Of a stretch of 64,000 nt of DNA, positions 30,432 to 39,050 are shown piece after piece. The position numbers and the translations under genes were made by a program. The notes beneath the pieces were generated by a model. It was not told where the DNA came from. It worked only from the letters and a program-made list of their open reading frames with translations, and searched no databases. This DNA comes from an uncultured Prevotellaceae bacterium. Its GTDB lineage: Bacteria; Bacteroidota; Bacteroidia; Bacteroidales; Bacteroidaceae. The DNA is taken from contig CACZIT010000020.1 in NCBI GenBank assembly GCA_902781315.1, forward strand, positions 23,992-87,991. The letters run 5' to 3'. Position 1 is the first letter of the stretch. Each line of letters begins with the position of its first letter.

Positions 30432-33290
30432 TTAAAGTTTTTCTTTAAGATATTTTCCGGTCAGGCTTCCCTCACATTTTGCAATAGTTTCGGGCGTTCC
30501 TGTGCAGACGATGCTGCCTCCCTTGTTGCCTCCGTCGGGTCCCAGGTCGATGATGTGGTCGGCACATTTTATCACCTCCATGTTGTGTTCGATGACGATG
30601 ATGCTGTGGCCGCGTTCTATCAGGGCGTCGAAGGCGGCAAGCAGGCGCTTGATGTCGTGGAAATGGAGGCCCGTCGTAGGTTCGTCGAAGATGAAGAGCG
30701 TCGGATCCTGGCGCTCTTGTCCGATGAAGTAGGCCAGTTTCACGCGTTGGTTTTCACCGCCCGATAGCGTCGAAGAGCTCTGTCCCAGCTTGATGTAGCC
30801 CAGTCCGACGTCGGCCAGTGGCTGCAGCCTGTCGACCACCTGCTTGGCCAGTGAGTTCTTCTTGCCACTGTCGGTGCCGAAAAACTCTATCGCCTCACTT
30901 ACCGACATATTCAGGATGTCGTCGATGTTCTTCTCTTTGTATCTGACGTCCAGTATGTCTTGCTTGAAGCGATGGCCGTGGCAAGCCTCGCATTCCAGCA
31001 CCAAGTCGGCCATAAACTGCATCTCGACCGTGATGACGCCAGCGCCCTTGCACTCCTCGCAGCGGCCTCCGTCGGCATTGAACGAGAAGTACTGTGGCGA
31101 GAATCCCATCTGTTTGGCCAGCGGTTGCTCGGAGAGCAGCTGGCGGATGCTGTCGTAGGCCTTCACATAGGTGGCGGGATTCGAGCGAGTGCTCTTGCCG
31201 ATGGGGTTCTGGTCGATCATTTCCACGTGGGTGATGTGCTGCCAGTCGCCTTCCAGCGCTACGTATTCGCCCGGCAGATCGGCCACTTCGTCCAGATGGC
31301 GCTTCAAGGCGGGGTAGAGGATGCCCTTCACCAGCGACGACTTGCCGCTGCCGCTGACGCCCGTCACGACGGTCAGCGTGTTCAGGGGGAAGTCTACGTC
31401 GATGCCTCGCAGGTTGTTCATACGACATCCTTTCAGCCTGATAGCCATATTCCACGGGCGGCGCGATGTAGGAACATCAATGGTTTCCGTGCCCGTCAGA
31501 TAGTCTATGGTGTGGGAGCGACCACCGTCGGAGCGGGCAGAAGCCTGCTGCGCAGCCAGTTCCTTCGTCGGTCCTTCGAACACCACCTCGCCTCCCAGCC
31601 GTCCGGCATCGGGGCCAATGTCGATGAGATAGTCGGCGGCACGCATGATTTCCTCGTCGTGTTCCACCACGATGACCGTGTTGCCCAGCGACTGCAGCTC
31701 CTTCAGCACGTGAATGAGCCGTCCCGTGTCGCGGCTGTGCAGGCCGATGCTCGGTTCGTCGAGAATGTAGAGCGACCCTACCAGCGACGATCCCAGCGAC
31801 GTGCAGAGGTTGATGCGCTGGCTCTCACCGCCGCTGAGCGTGTTCGAAGCGCGGTTCAGCGTCAGGTAGTTCAGTCCCACTTCGCTCAGGAATCCCAGTC
31901 GGTTCTTGATCTCCGTGAGCAGTCGGCGCCCCACCTGGGCATCGTGCTCGCTCAGTTCCAGCGTCTCGAACCACGTGCGCAGGTTGCCGATGGGCATCTC
32001 CACCAAGTCGGTGATGCTCTTTCCGCCTATCTTCACCCACGTCGACTCCTTCTTCAGCCGAGTGCCGTGGCAGGTCGGACAGACCGTCTTGCCGCGATAA
32101 CGGCTCATCATCACGCGGTATTGTATCTTGTATTGATTCTCTTTCACCATCTGGAAGAACGCGTCAATCGACACCTGCTCGTGGATGTCGCGTTGGCGTT
32201 CCGACGGCAGACCGTGCCACAGCATGTCCTTCTCCTGCTGCGAGAGCTCGTAGTAGGGCTTAAAGATGGGGAAGTTGTCGCGTGCAGCCCGTCGGCAGAA
32301 CTCGTCTTTCCACATGCCCATCTTGTCGCCGTGCCAGCATTGCACGCATCCGTCGTAGACACTCAGCGACGAGTTGGGAATGACCAGTTTCTCGTCGATG
32401 CCGATGATGCGGCCGAAGCCCTCACATTCCGGACAGGCTCCCAGGGGCGAATTGAAGGAGAACATCTGGTCGCTGGGCTCTTCGAACGTGATGCCGTCGG
32501 CCTCGAAGCGCGTGGAAAAGTCGTAGCAGAGCCCCGATGGCAGAAACACCAGCCTGCACGTGCCGTTGCCCTCGTACATGGCCGTCTCTGCAGAGTCGGT
32601 CAGTCGCGAGATGGCATCCTTCGAGAAGTCCACTTTCAGGCGGTCGATGAGCAGCCACAGCTGCTCGTCAGCCTGCCCGTCGGCGGGTTGCGACTGCCCG
32701 ACGGCGGGTTGCGATTCCAGGTAGTCCTCAATTCTGACGGGCTCGTTTCCTGCCCACAGGCGTGCATAGCCCTGCTGGATTTCCATCTTCAGTTGCTGCT
32801 CGAGGGTGCGTCCCTCCACGACGTGAAGCGGTGCCAGCACCACGAAGCGCGTGCCCTCTGAGTACTGGCGAATGCATTCCACGATGTCCTCCGTCGAGTG
32901 TTTCTTTACCTCCTGTCCGCTCAGTGGCGAGTAGGTCTTGCCGATGCGGGCAAAGAGCAGCCGCAGGTACTCGTAGATTTCGGTTGTCGTGCCTACGGTA
33001 GAGCGCGGGTTGCGGGCGATGGTCTTCTGCTCGATGGCAATGGCCGGCGGCAGCCCCTTGATGAAGTCGCATTCCGGTTTGCTCATTCGCCCGAGAAACT
33101 GGCGGGCGTAGGACGACAGCGACTCCACGTAGCGGCGCTGTCCCTCGGCATAGAGCGTGTCGAACGCCAGCGACGACTTGCCGCTTCCGCTGACGCCTGT
33201 CACGGTGATGAAGTGGTTTCTTGGAATCTTCAGGCTGATGTTCTTCAGATTGTTGACTCTTGCACCTTTTATTTCAATATACTTTTCCAT
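30432..33290 (-). CDS. uvrA: Excinuclease ABC subunit A
   Basis: 952-residue damage-recognition ATPase of nucleotide excision repair. Two ABC modules are seen: Walker A GVSGSGKSSLAF and GVSGSGKSSLVKG, and signatures LSGGESQRINL and LSGGENQRVKLAY. Zinc sites include CPECEGFG, CPTCHGTR, CEECKG and CEACHG. I start it at 33290 (MEKYIEIKGARVNNL), where the family begins. The longer frame to 33500 runs through a tandem repeat and a promoter. In the first signature-domain insertion a short repeat (SQPAVGQSQPADGQ) is present. A TATCTTTG -7 box lies only about nine bases before the ATG, so the mRNA may be nearly leaderless. Confidence 0.96.
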   Translation of the reverse strand: MEKYIEIKGARVNNLKNISLKIPRNHFITVTGVSGSGKSSLAFDTLYAEGQRRYVESLSSYARQFLGRMSKPECDFIKGLPPAIAIEQKTIARNPRSTVGTTTEIYEYLRLLFARIGKTYSPLSGQEVKKHSTEDIVECIRQYSEGTRFVVLAPLHVVEGRTLEQQLKMEIQQGYARLWAGNEPVRIEDYLESQPAVGQSQPADGQADEQLWLLIDRLKVDFSKDAISRLTDSAETAMYEGNGTCRLVFLPSGLCYDFSTRFEADGITFEEPSDQMFSFNSPLGACPECEGFGRIIGIDEKLVIPNSSLSVYDGCVQCWHGDKMGMWKDEFCRRAARDNFPIFKPYYELSQQEKDMLWHGLPSERQRDIHEQVSIDAFFQMVKENQYKIQYRVMMSRYRGKTVCPTCHGTRLKKESTWVKIGGKSITDLVEMPIGNLRTWFETLELSEHDAQVGRRLLTEIKNRLGFLSEVGLNYLTLNRASNTLSGGESQRINLCTSLGSSLVGSLYILDEPSIGLHSRDTGRLIHVLKELQSLGNTVIVVEHDEEIMRAADYLIDIGPDAGRLGGEVVFEGPTKELAAQQASARSDGGRSHTIDYLTGTETIDVPTSRRPWNMAIRLKGCRMNNLRGIDVDFPLNTLTVVTGVSGSGKSSLVKGILYPALKRHLDEVADLPGEYVALEGDWQHITHVEMIDQNPIGKSTRSNPATYVKAYDSIRQLLSEQPLAKQMGFSPQYFSFNADGGRCEECKGAGVITVEMQFMADLVLECEACHGHRFKQDILDVRYKEKNIDDILNMSVSEAIEFFGTDSGKKNSLAKQVVDRLQPLADVGLGYIKLGQSSSTLSGGENQRVKLAYFIGQERQDPTLFIFDEPTTGLHFHDIKRLLAAFDALIERGHSIIVIEHNMEVIKCADHIIDLGPDGGNKGGSIVCTGTPETIAKCEGSLTGKYLKEKL

Positions 33291-33298
33291 TCCGTCTG

Positions 33299-33329
33299 CA
33301 AAGATACAATTAAACGCGCGAAACGCAAA
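33299..33329 (-). promoter_or_regulatory. Promoter of uvrA
   Basis: Minus-strand TTTG (33326-33329), a 19-base gap, then TATCTTTG (33299-33306). The -7 box is so close to the ATG that the untranslated leader would be only a few bases. Confidence 0.65.
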
Positions 33330-33360
33330 ACGAAATTCCGTTTTTTCTTCGTCTTTCCTG

Positions 33361-33515
33361 CACAAACGGTCTTTTGTCCCGACACAAACGGTTGTTCCAC
33401 GGTGTGTACCACGGCCTGGTAATACTTGTACCACGGCCTGGTACATGGTGTACCACGGCCTGGTACATGGTGTACCACGCGCTGGTACATGTATTACCAC
33501 GCCCTGGTAATAGCT
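33361..33515. repeat. Array B: 22-bp units with GTACCACGGCCTGGTAC palindromes
   Basis: Units start at 33406, 33428, 33450, 33472 and 33494, exactly 22 bp apart. Cores are GTACCACGGCCTGGTAC (three near-perfect copies), GTACCACGCGCTGGTAC and TTACCACGCCCTGGTAA; in the last two the central bases change while the arms stay paired. Just before them CACAAACGGT occurs at 33361 and 33383, also 22 bp apart. The array fills the space between the divergent uvrA and gate-domain gene promoters in the gap 33291-33647. Confidence 0.88.
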
Positions 33516-33598
33516 TGGTAATGCCCTTCTGTGTGTTCAATTTCGTGCTTCTGATGAAAAAAGTCGGCTTTTCTGAATGTTGTGTCGAATAAAAGTAG

Positions 33599-33606
33599 TA
33601 ACTTTG
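33599..33606 (+). promoter_or_regulatory. -7 box of the gate-domain gene
   Basis: TAACTTTG, 41 bases before the ATG at 33648. It lies downstream of an in-frame GTG at 33582, which argues for the later start. Confidence 0.55.
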
Positions 33607-33647
33607 CGACCGCTATTCGCACTAATGTCAAGAAGAATATAGATTCT

Positions 33648-34802
33648 ATGAAATCGTCGAACTACCGCTCTGGTATTGTCTGCCTGCTCATCGTGGTGGG
33701 CCTGTTCTCCCTGCTGGGATGGAAAATGGGTGCAGCCCCGATGCTCAACACCGTGATGCATACGGCCCACGACTTGCTGCTGAACACGTGTTTCTATCTG
33801 ATGGCCATCTGCGTGCTGACGGGTGCCATCGGCAAGGTGTTCGTAGAGTTTGGCGTGGTCGACCTGCTGGAGAAGTTGCTCCGCCCGCTGATGCGCCCGC
33901 TGTTCAATCTGCCCGGTGTGGCCTCGCTGGGCGCCGTGCTGACGTTTCTTTCCGACAATCCCGCCATCATCACACTTTCGAAAGACAAGCATTTCGCCCG
34001 CTACTTCAAGAAATATCAGTTCATTTCGCTGACCAACTTCGGCACTGCCTTCGGTATGGGACTCATCGTCATCATTTTCATGATAGGGCAGGGCTACTTT
34101 GTAGAGCCGCTCATAGGCCTTTTCGGCGCCTTCTGCGGCTGCATCGTGTCGACGCGTTTCATGCAGCATTTCGTGGTGAAAGCCTATCCCAACTATGCCA
34201 CCGAGGAGGCCACGACGGGCGCCCACGGGCAGGACACCATTGTGGCCCTGAACGAGAAGGACGACGATGAGGGGGAACAGCAGAAGTCGCTCTTCATTCG
34301 CATCCTGAATTCTCTGCTCGACGGAGGCCGCTCGGGTGTGGACATCGGCATCGCCATCATCCCCGGCGTGCTCATTATCTCGACACTCGTGATGGTGCTG
34401 ACGTTCGGCCCGTCGGCCAACGGCACCTATACGGGCGCGGCCTACGAGGGCACCGAGGCGCTTCCCTGGCTGGCCTCGAAAATCAATATCGTCTTCGAAT
34501 GGCTCTTTGGCTTCACCGACCCCCATCAGATAGCCTTCCCCATCACGGCCCTCGGAGCCGTCGGCGCTGCCCTCGGACTGGTGCCCAGTTTCATCGAAAA
34601 CGGGTGGGTCGACGGCAATGCCATCGCCGTCTTCACGGCCATCGGCATGTGCTGGAGCGGATTCCTGAGCACCCACACCGCCATGCTCGACTCGCTGGGC
34701 TATCGCGAACTGACGCCGAAAGCTATTCTCTCCCACACGTTCGGAGGCCTTTTTGCAGCTCTGGTGGCCCATTGGGTGTTTGTTTTGTTCTCGCTTTTTT
34801 GA
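33648..34802 (+). CDS. Gate-domain (nucleoside-recognition-like) membrane protein
   Basis: 384 residues with about eight membrane helices. FLSDNPAIITLSKDKHF and LTNFGTAFGMGLIVIIFMIG resemble the gate/nucleoside-recognition domain found in transport-like proteins of unknown substrate. A hydrophilic loop (about 182-215) divides two membrane halves. A second set of helices ends with GGLFAALVAHWVFVLFSLF. The start at 33648 (MKSSNYRSG) is chosen because the -7 box lies just upstream. Possible spore-maturation-type relatives exist, but the role here is open. Confidence 0.75.
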   Translation: MKSSNYRSGIVCLLIVVGLFSLLGWKMGAAPMLNTVMHTAHDLLLNTCFYLMAICVLTGAIGKVFVEFGVVDLLEKLLRPLMRPLFNLPGVASLGAVLTFLSDNPAIITLSKDKHFARYFKKYQFISLTNFGTAFGMGLIVIIFMIGQGYFVEPLIGLFGAFCGCIVSTRFMQHFVVKAYPNYATEEATTGAHGQDTIVALNEKDDDEGEQQKSLFIRILNSLLDGGRSGVDIGIAIIPGVLIISTLVMVLTFGPSANGTYTGAAYEGTEALPWLASKINIVFEWLFGFTDPHQIAFPITALGAVGAALGLVPSFIENGWVDGNAIAVFTAIGMCWSGFLSTHTAMLDSLGYRELTPKAILSHTFGGLFAALVAHWVFVLFSLF

Positions 34803-34863
34803 TTTGAGAAACTTTTTTAATATTATTTAGTTGCTAAGATTCGCCACTCTCTGAAGTTTGTTG

Positions 34864-34871
34864 TAATTTTG
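34864..34871 (+). promoter_or_regulatory. -7 box of the aerotolerance cluster
   Basis: TAATTTTG, 44 bases before the moxR ATG. The -33 element is unclear. Confidence 0.5.
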
Positions 34872-34915
34872 CACTTAAATTGTAAAATAGACGAAAACTT
34901 ACGTAAGAGAGTATT

Positions 34916-35911
34916 ATGGCAGAATCAATTGACATCCGCGAACTCAACATGCGGATAGAACAAGAAAGTAGCTTCGTGACCAACCTTGTCACGGGCATGA
35001 ACCGTGTCATCGTGGGGCAGCGTCATCTGATTGACTCGCTGCTCATAGGCTTGCTCAGCGACGGCCACATCCTGCTTGAGGGTGTGCCTGGTCTGGCTAA
35101 GACACTGGCCATCAAGACGCTGGCTCAACTCATTGATGCCGACTATAGCCGCATTCAGTTTACTCCCGACCTGCTGCCTGCCGACGTCATCGGTACGATG
35201 ATCTACTCGCAGAAGGAGGAGAATTTCCAGGTGAAGCGTGGTCCTGTGTTTGCCAACTTCGTGCTGGCCGACGAAATCAACCGTGCTCCTGCCAAGGTGC
35301 AGAGTGCTCTGCTCGAGGCCATGCAGGAGCATCAGGTGACCATCGGCGAGAAGACGTTTGCCTTGCCGACGCCGTTCCTCGTGATGGCTACGCAGAACCC
35401 CATCGAGCAGGAGGGTACCTACCAACTGCCAGAGGCACAGGTGGACCGTTTCATGCTGAAGGTGGTCATCGGCTATCCCACCATTGAGGAGGAGAAACTC
35501 ATCATCCGCGAGAATCTGGCCGGGTCGCTGCCCGAGGTGAAGCCCGTCACTACGGCCGACGAGATACTGCGTGCCCGCCGTGTAGTGGGCGACGTCTATA
35601 TCGACGAGAAGATTGAGCAATACATTGCCGACATCGTCTTCGCCACCCGCTTCCCCGACCGCTACGGACTGCCCGAGGCCAAAGACATGATCACGTTTGG
35701 CGGCTCGCCCCGTGCCAGCATCAACCTGGCCAAGGCTGCGCGTGCCTATGCCTTCATCAAACGCCGCGGCTACGTGGTGCCCGAAGACGTGCGAGCCGTT
35801 GCTCACGACGTGCTGCGCCACCGCATCGGCCTGAGCTATGAGGCCGAAGCCAGCAACGTGACGACCGAGGACATCGTCTCTAAGATAATAAATAAGGTGG
35901 AAGTGCCTTGA
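34916..35911 (+). CDS. MoxR-family AAA+ ATPase
   Basis: 331 residues. Walker A is GVPGLAKT, Walker B LADEINRAP and sensor 1 ATQNPIEQEGTYQLPEAQVDRF, all characteristic of MoxR ATPases. These act with DUF58 and von Willebrand (VWA) proteins as chaperone-like machines. First gene of the bat (Bacteroides aerotolerance) cluster, which runs rightward with small gaps to 43463. Clusters of this order are linked to survival of oxygen exposure in Bacteroides. Confidence 0.93.
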   Translation: MAESIDIRELNMRIEQESSFVTNLVTGMNRVIVGQRHLIDSLLIGLLSDGHILLEGVPGLAKTLAIKTLAQLIDADYSRIQFTPDLLPADVIGTMIYSQKEENFQVKRGPVFANFVLADEINRAPAKVQSALLEAMQEHQVTIGEKTFALPTPFLVMATQNPIEQEGTYQLPEAQVDRFMLKVVIGYPTIEEEKLIIRENLAGSLPEVKPVTTADEILRARRVVGDVYIDEKIEQYIADIVFATRFPDRYGLPEAKDMITFGGSPRASINLAKAARAYAFIKRRGYVVPEDVRAVAHDVLRHRIGLSYEAEASNVTTEDIVSKIINKVEVP

Positions 35912-35958
35912 TTGGATTAGAGTTTTGAATGTAGAGTTTAGAGTATTGTTTTGAGAGT

Positions 35959-36870
35959 GTGGAAACTCAAGAATTAATCAAGAAAGTCAGGAAGATTGAG
36001 ATCAAGACGCGCGGATTGAGCTCAAACATCTTTGCAGGTCAGTACCACTCGGCCTTCAAGGGCAGGGGTATGGCCTTCTCGGAGGTGCGCGAGTATCAGT
36101 TTGGCGACGACGTGCGCGACATCGACTGGAACGTGACGGCCCGTTTCCACCGCCCCTATGTGAAAGTGTTCGAGGAAGAACGCGAGCTGACGGTGATGCT
36201 GCTGGTGGATGTCAGCGGTTCGCTCGACTTCGGTACCGTGCGCCAGATGAAGCGCGATATGGTGACGGAGATAGCAGCCACGCTGGCCTTCTCGGCCATT
36301 CAGAACAACGACAAGATAGGTGTCATCTTCTTCTCTGACAAGATTGAAAAATACATTCCTCCCAAGAAGGGACGCAAGCACATCCTCTACATCATTCGCG
36401 AGATGCTGGACTTCAAGCCCGAAAGCAAGCGCACCGATGTGGCGATGGCCGTGGAGTTCCTCTCGCAGGTGATGAAGCGTCGCTGCACGGCCTTCATGCT
36501 GAGCGACTTCTATCAGCAGCCCGTCGTGGAAGCCCGCAATGCGGAACAGCAGAAAGGCTCGCAGTCCTTCGAACACGCGCTGACCATCGGCAACCGCAAG
36601 CACGACATCGTGGCCATACAGGTATACGACCAGCGGGCGCGCATGTTGCCCGACATCGGCCTGATGAAGGTGCGCGATGCCGAGACTGGCCACGAGATGG
36701 TCATCGACACCAGTTCGGCCCGTCTGCGCCGTGCCCATACGCGCTACTTTATGGAGCGCCAGGAATACTTGCGCCAGACGTTTGTCAAGAGCAATGTCGA
36801 TTGGATCAGCGTTGCAACGAACGAAGACTACGTGCGCTCGCTCATGATGCTCTTCAAGCAGCGCGGCTGA
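35959..36870 (+). CDS. DUF58 protein with VWA-like fold
   Basis: 303 residues, GTG start. The DUF58 signature SEVREYQFGDDVRDIDWNVTAR is at about residues 40-62. A MIDAS-like DVSGS near 84-88 begins the VWA-type domain. No membrane segment is seen, so it should be cytoplasmic. It pairs with MoxR by gene order, as in most bacteria. The gap to moxR is 47 bases. Confidence 0.9.
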   Translation: METQELIKKVRKIEIKTRGLSSNIFAGQYHSAFKGRGMAFSEVREYQFGDDVRDIDWNVTARFHRPYVKVFEEERELTVMLLVDVSGSLDFGTVRQMKRDMVTEIAATLAFSAIQNNDKIGVIFFSDKIEKYIPPKKGRKHILYIIREMLDFKPESKRTDVAMAVEFLSQVMKRRCTAFMLSDFYQQPVVEARNAEQQKGSQSFEHALTIGNRKHDIVAIQVYDQRARMLPDIGLMKVRDAETGHEMVIDTSSARLRRAHTRYFMERQEYLRQTFVKSNVDWISVATNEDYVRSLMMLFKQRG

Positions 36871-36900
36871 GGAGAAACGAATGAAAGAAAGGCTATAAGC

Positions 36901-37971
36901 ATGCATAGAATAGCAATCATCATAAGTCTGTTGTGTATGTCCATCCTGCGGGCAGGTGCCCAGGGGGTGAGCGTAGAGCAGAAGATAGACTCGCTGGGCA
37001 TTTTCATCGGCCAGCAGGCCCACATGACTGTCGACGTGACAGCCCCCGAGAATGCCAAGGTGGTGTTTCCGCAATGGAAGCCCTCCACTTATCTCGTGCC
37101 CGGTGTGGAACTGCTTGCCATCGAAGGCGATACGACTCGTCTCAGTGACGGACAAAAGCGTGTCTCACAACGGCTTACCATTACCAGCTTCGACGAAAAC
37201 CTCTATCCGATTCCGCCCGTGGAAGTGAAGGTGGACGGCAAGGCTTATAAGGGCAATCAACTGGCCCTGAAGGTCATCACCGTTGAGGTTGACACGTTGC
37301 ATCCCAACCAGTTCTTTCCGCCGAAGGATGTGCAGAACAATCCTTTCCTGTGGAGCGAGTGGAGCGGGTTGTTCTGGCTCAGTCTGCTCCTGGTCTTGCT
37401 GAGTGTTCTGGGCTACTGGCTGATACTACGCCTGAAAGCCAACAAACCGATTATCACCAGCATACGCATCGTGAAGAAGGTGCTGCCTCACCAGCGTGCC
37501 ATGAAGGCCATCGACGAAATTAAGGCCGACCACATGCAGACTTCGGAAGACCAGAAAGCCTACTACACACGTCTGACGGATGCGCTGCGCCAGTATATTC
37601 GCGAACGCTTCGGCTTCAATGCGATGGAGATGACCACGTCGGAAATTATTCAGCATCTGCGCGAGACGGGCGACCAGACGATGATCAGCGAACTGAAGGA
37701 CCTCTTCGAGACTGCCGACCTCGTGAAGTTTGCCAAGTATTCGACGCTGCTGGGCGAGAACGACCAGAATCTGGTGAATGCCATCAACTTCATCGACCAG
37801 ACGAAACTCGAAGGCCAGCCCACCGAAGAGCGCATCGTGCCGGAACTGTCGGAGGACGACAAGAAGAGTCGCAAGAACCGCATGACAATCCTGGTGCTGC
37901 TGGGCATCATCGGCGTGGCCGTAGCGTCGCTGCTGGTGTACATCTTCTATCGAATGGCCATGCTGTTCTGA
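36901..37971 (+). CDS. Bat-cluster membrane protein (DUF4381/BatD-like)
   Basis: 356 residues. A signal sequence (about 1-19) is followed by a periplasmic beta domain (20-145), one strong membrane helix (about 155-178, FWLSLLLVLLSVLGYWLIL) and a cytoplasmic helical domain with YYTRLTDALRQYIRERFGFNAMEMTTSEI. A second helix lies at the C-terminus (336-356). The layout matches the protein usually found between DUF58 and BatA in Bacteroidales. It probably anchors the MoxR/VWA machine at the inner membrane. The role is inferred from neighbours. Confidence 0.8.
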   Translation: MHRIAIIISLLCMSILRAGAQGVSVEQKIDSLGIFIGQQAHMTVDVTAPENAKVVFPQWKPSTYLVPGVELLAIEGDTTRLSDGQKRVSQRLTITSFDENLYPIPPVEVKVDGKAYKGNQLALKVITVEVDTLHPNQFFPPKDVQNNPFLWSEWSGLFWLSLLLVLLSVLGYWLILRLKANKPIITSIRIVKKVLPHQRAMKAIDEIKADHMQTSEDQKAYYTRLTDALRQYIRERFGFNAMEMTTSEIIQHLRETGDQTMISELKDLFETADLVKFAKYSTLLGENDQNLVNAINFIDQTKLEGQPTEERIVPELSEDDKKSRKNRMTILVLLGIIGVAVASLLVYIFYRMAMLF

Positions 37972-37998
37972 TTATAACTGAAGAAACAGAGAGAGACA

Positions 37999-38997
37999 AT
38001 GGAATTTGCAAACAAAGAATATTTCCTGCTGCTCCTGCTGCTGATACCTTACCTGTTTTGGTATTTCATGTACAGGAAGAAGAGCGAGCCCACGATGCAG
38101 ATGAGCGATACCTATGCCTATCGCTATGCACCGAAGAGCTGGCGCATGCGCCTGCTCAACCTGCCTCTGCTGCTCCGACTGGCCACATTCGTGCTGCTGG
38201 TCATCGTTCTGGCTCGCCCGCAGACACATAATTCCTGGGACGAACGTACTACAGAAGGTATTGACATCATGCTGGCGATGGACGTTTCGACGTCGATGCT
38301 GGCTGAGGACCTGAAGCCCAACAGAATGGAGGCTGCCAAGAGCGTGGCTGCAGAGTTCATCTCTGACCGTCCCAACGACAACATCGGTCTGACTATCTTT
38401 GCCGGCGAGGCTTTCACGCAGTGCCCGATGACGACCGACCATGCCTCGCTGCTCAATCTTCTGCAAGGCGTCCGCACGGATATCACGGCAACAGGCCTGA
38501 TGAGCGATGGTACGGCCGTGGGTATGGGTCTGGCCAATGCTGTATCGCGCCTGAAGAACTCGAAGGCCAAGTCGAAGGTGGTGATTCTGCTGACTGACGG
38601 CTCCAACAACATGGGCGACCTCTCGCCGATGACCAGCGCACAGATTGCCAAGAGCCTTGGCATACGCGTCTACACCATTGGCGTGGGCACCAACAAGGCT
38701 GCTCCCTATCCCATGCGCGTGGCTGGTGGGGTGCAGTATGTCAATATTCCCGTGGAGATCGATACGAAGACACTCTCTGACATTGCTGCCGCCACGGAAG
38801 GAAACTTCTATCGCGCCACCAACAACAACGAGCTGAAGCAAATCTATAAGGACATCGACAAGCTGGAGAAGAGCAAGATGAGCGTCACGAAATTCTCGAA
38901 GCGCTATGAGGCTTTCCTGCCGTTTGCCCTCGCTGCTTTTGTGCTGCTCCTGCTTGAGATTCTGCTTCGAACCACCCTTTTGCGACGCATTCCCTGA
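37999..38997 (+). CDS. batA: Aerotolerance protein BatA (VWA domain)
   Basis: 332 residues. Two N-terminal membrane segments (about 8-20 and 55-72) precede a von Willebrand A domain with a complete MIDAS, DVSTS at about residues 95-99. A third membrane helix near the C-terminus (307-325) is followed by a basic end. It belongs to the BatA/BatB pair of inner-membrane VWA proteins that act with MoxR. Confidence 0.88.
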   Translation: MEFANKEYFLLLLLLIPYLFWYFMYRKKSEPTMQMSDTYAYRYAPKSWRMRLLNLPLLLRLATFVLLVIVLARPQTHNSWDERTTEGIDIMLAMDVSTSMLAEDLKPNRMEAAKSVAAEFISDRPNDNIGLTIFAGEAFTQCPMTTDHASLLNLLQGVRTDITATGLMSDGTAVGMGLANAVSRLKNSKAKSKVVILLTDGSNNMGDLSPMTSAQIAKSLGIRVYTIGVGTNKAAPYPMRVAGGVQYVNIPVEIDTKTLSDIAAATEGNFYRATNNNELKQIYKDIDKLEKSKMSVTKFSKRYEAFLPFALAAFVLLLLEILLRTTLLRRIP

Positions 38998-39050
38998 TGG
39001 GGACGCCGTCAGCGAATAATGATAATTAATAAAAATAAAGAAATACTGTC

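Noticed and set aside
30960-32861. 633-codon plus-strand open frame over uvrA
   Set aside because: It is antisense to a highly conserved gene and has no recognisable domain. It arises from the GC-rich codon pattern.
33291-33500. N-terminal extension of UvrA
   Set aside because: The added residues come from the tandem repeat and the promoter region, and the family starts at MEKYIEIKG (33290).
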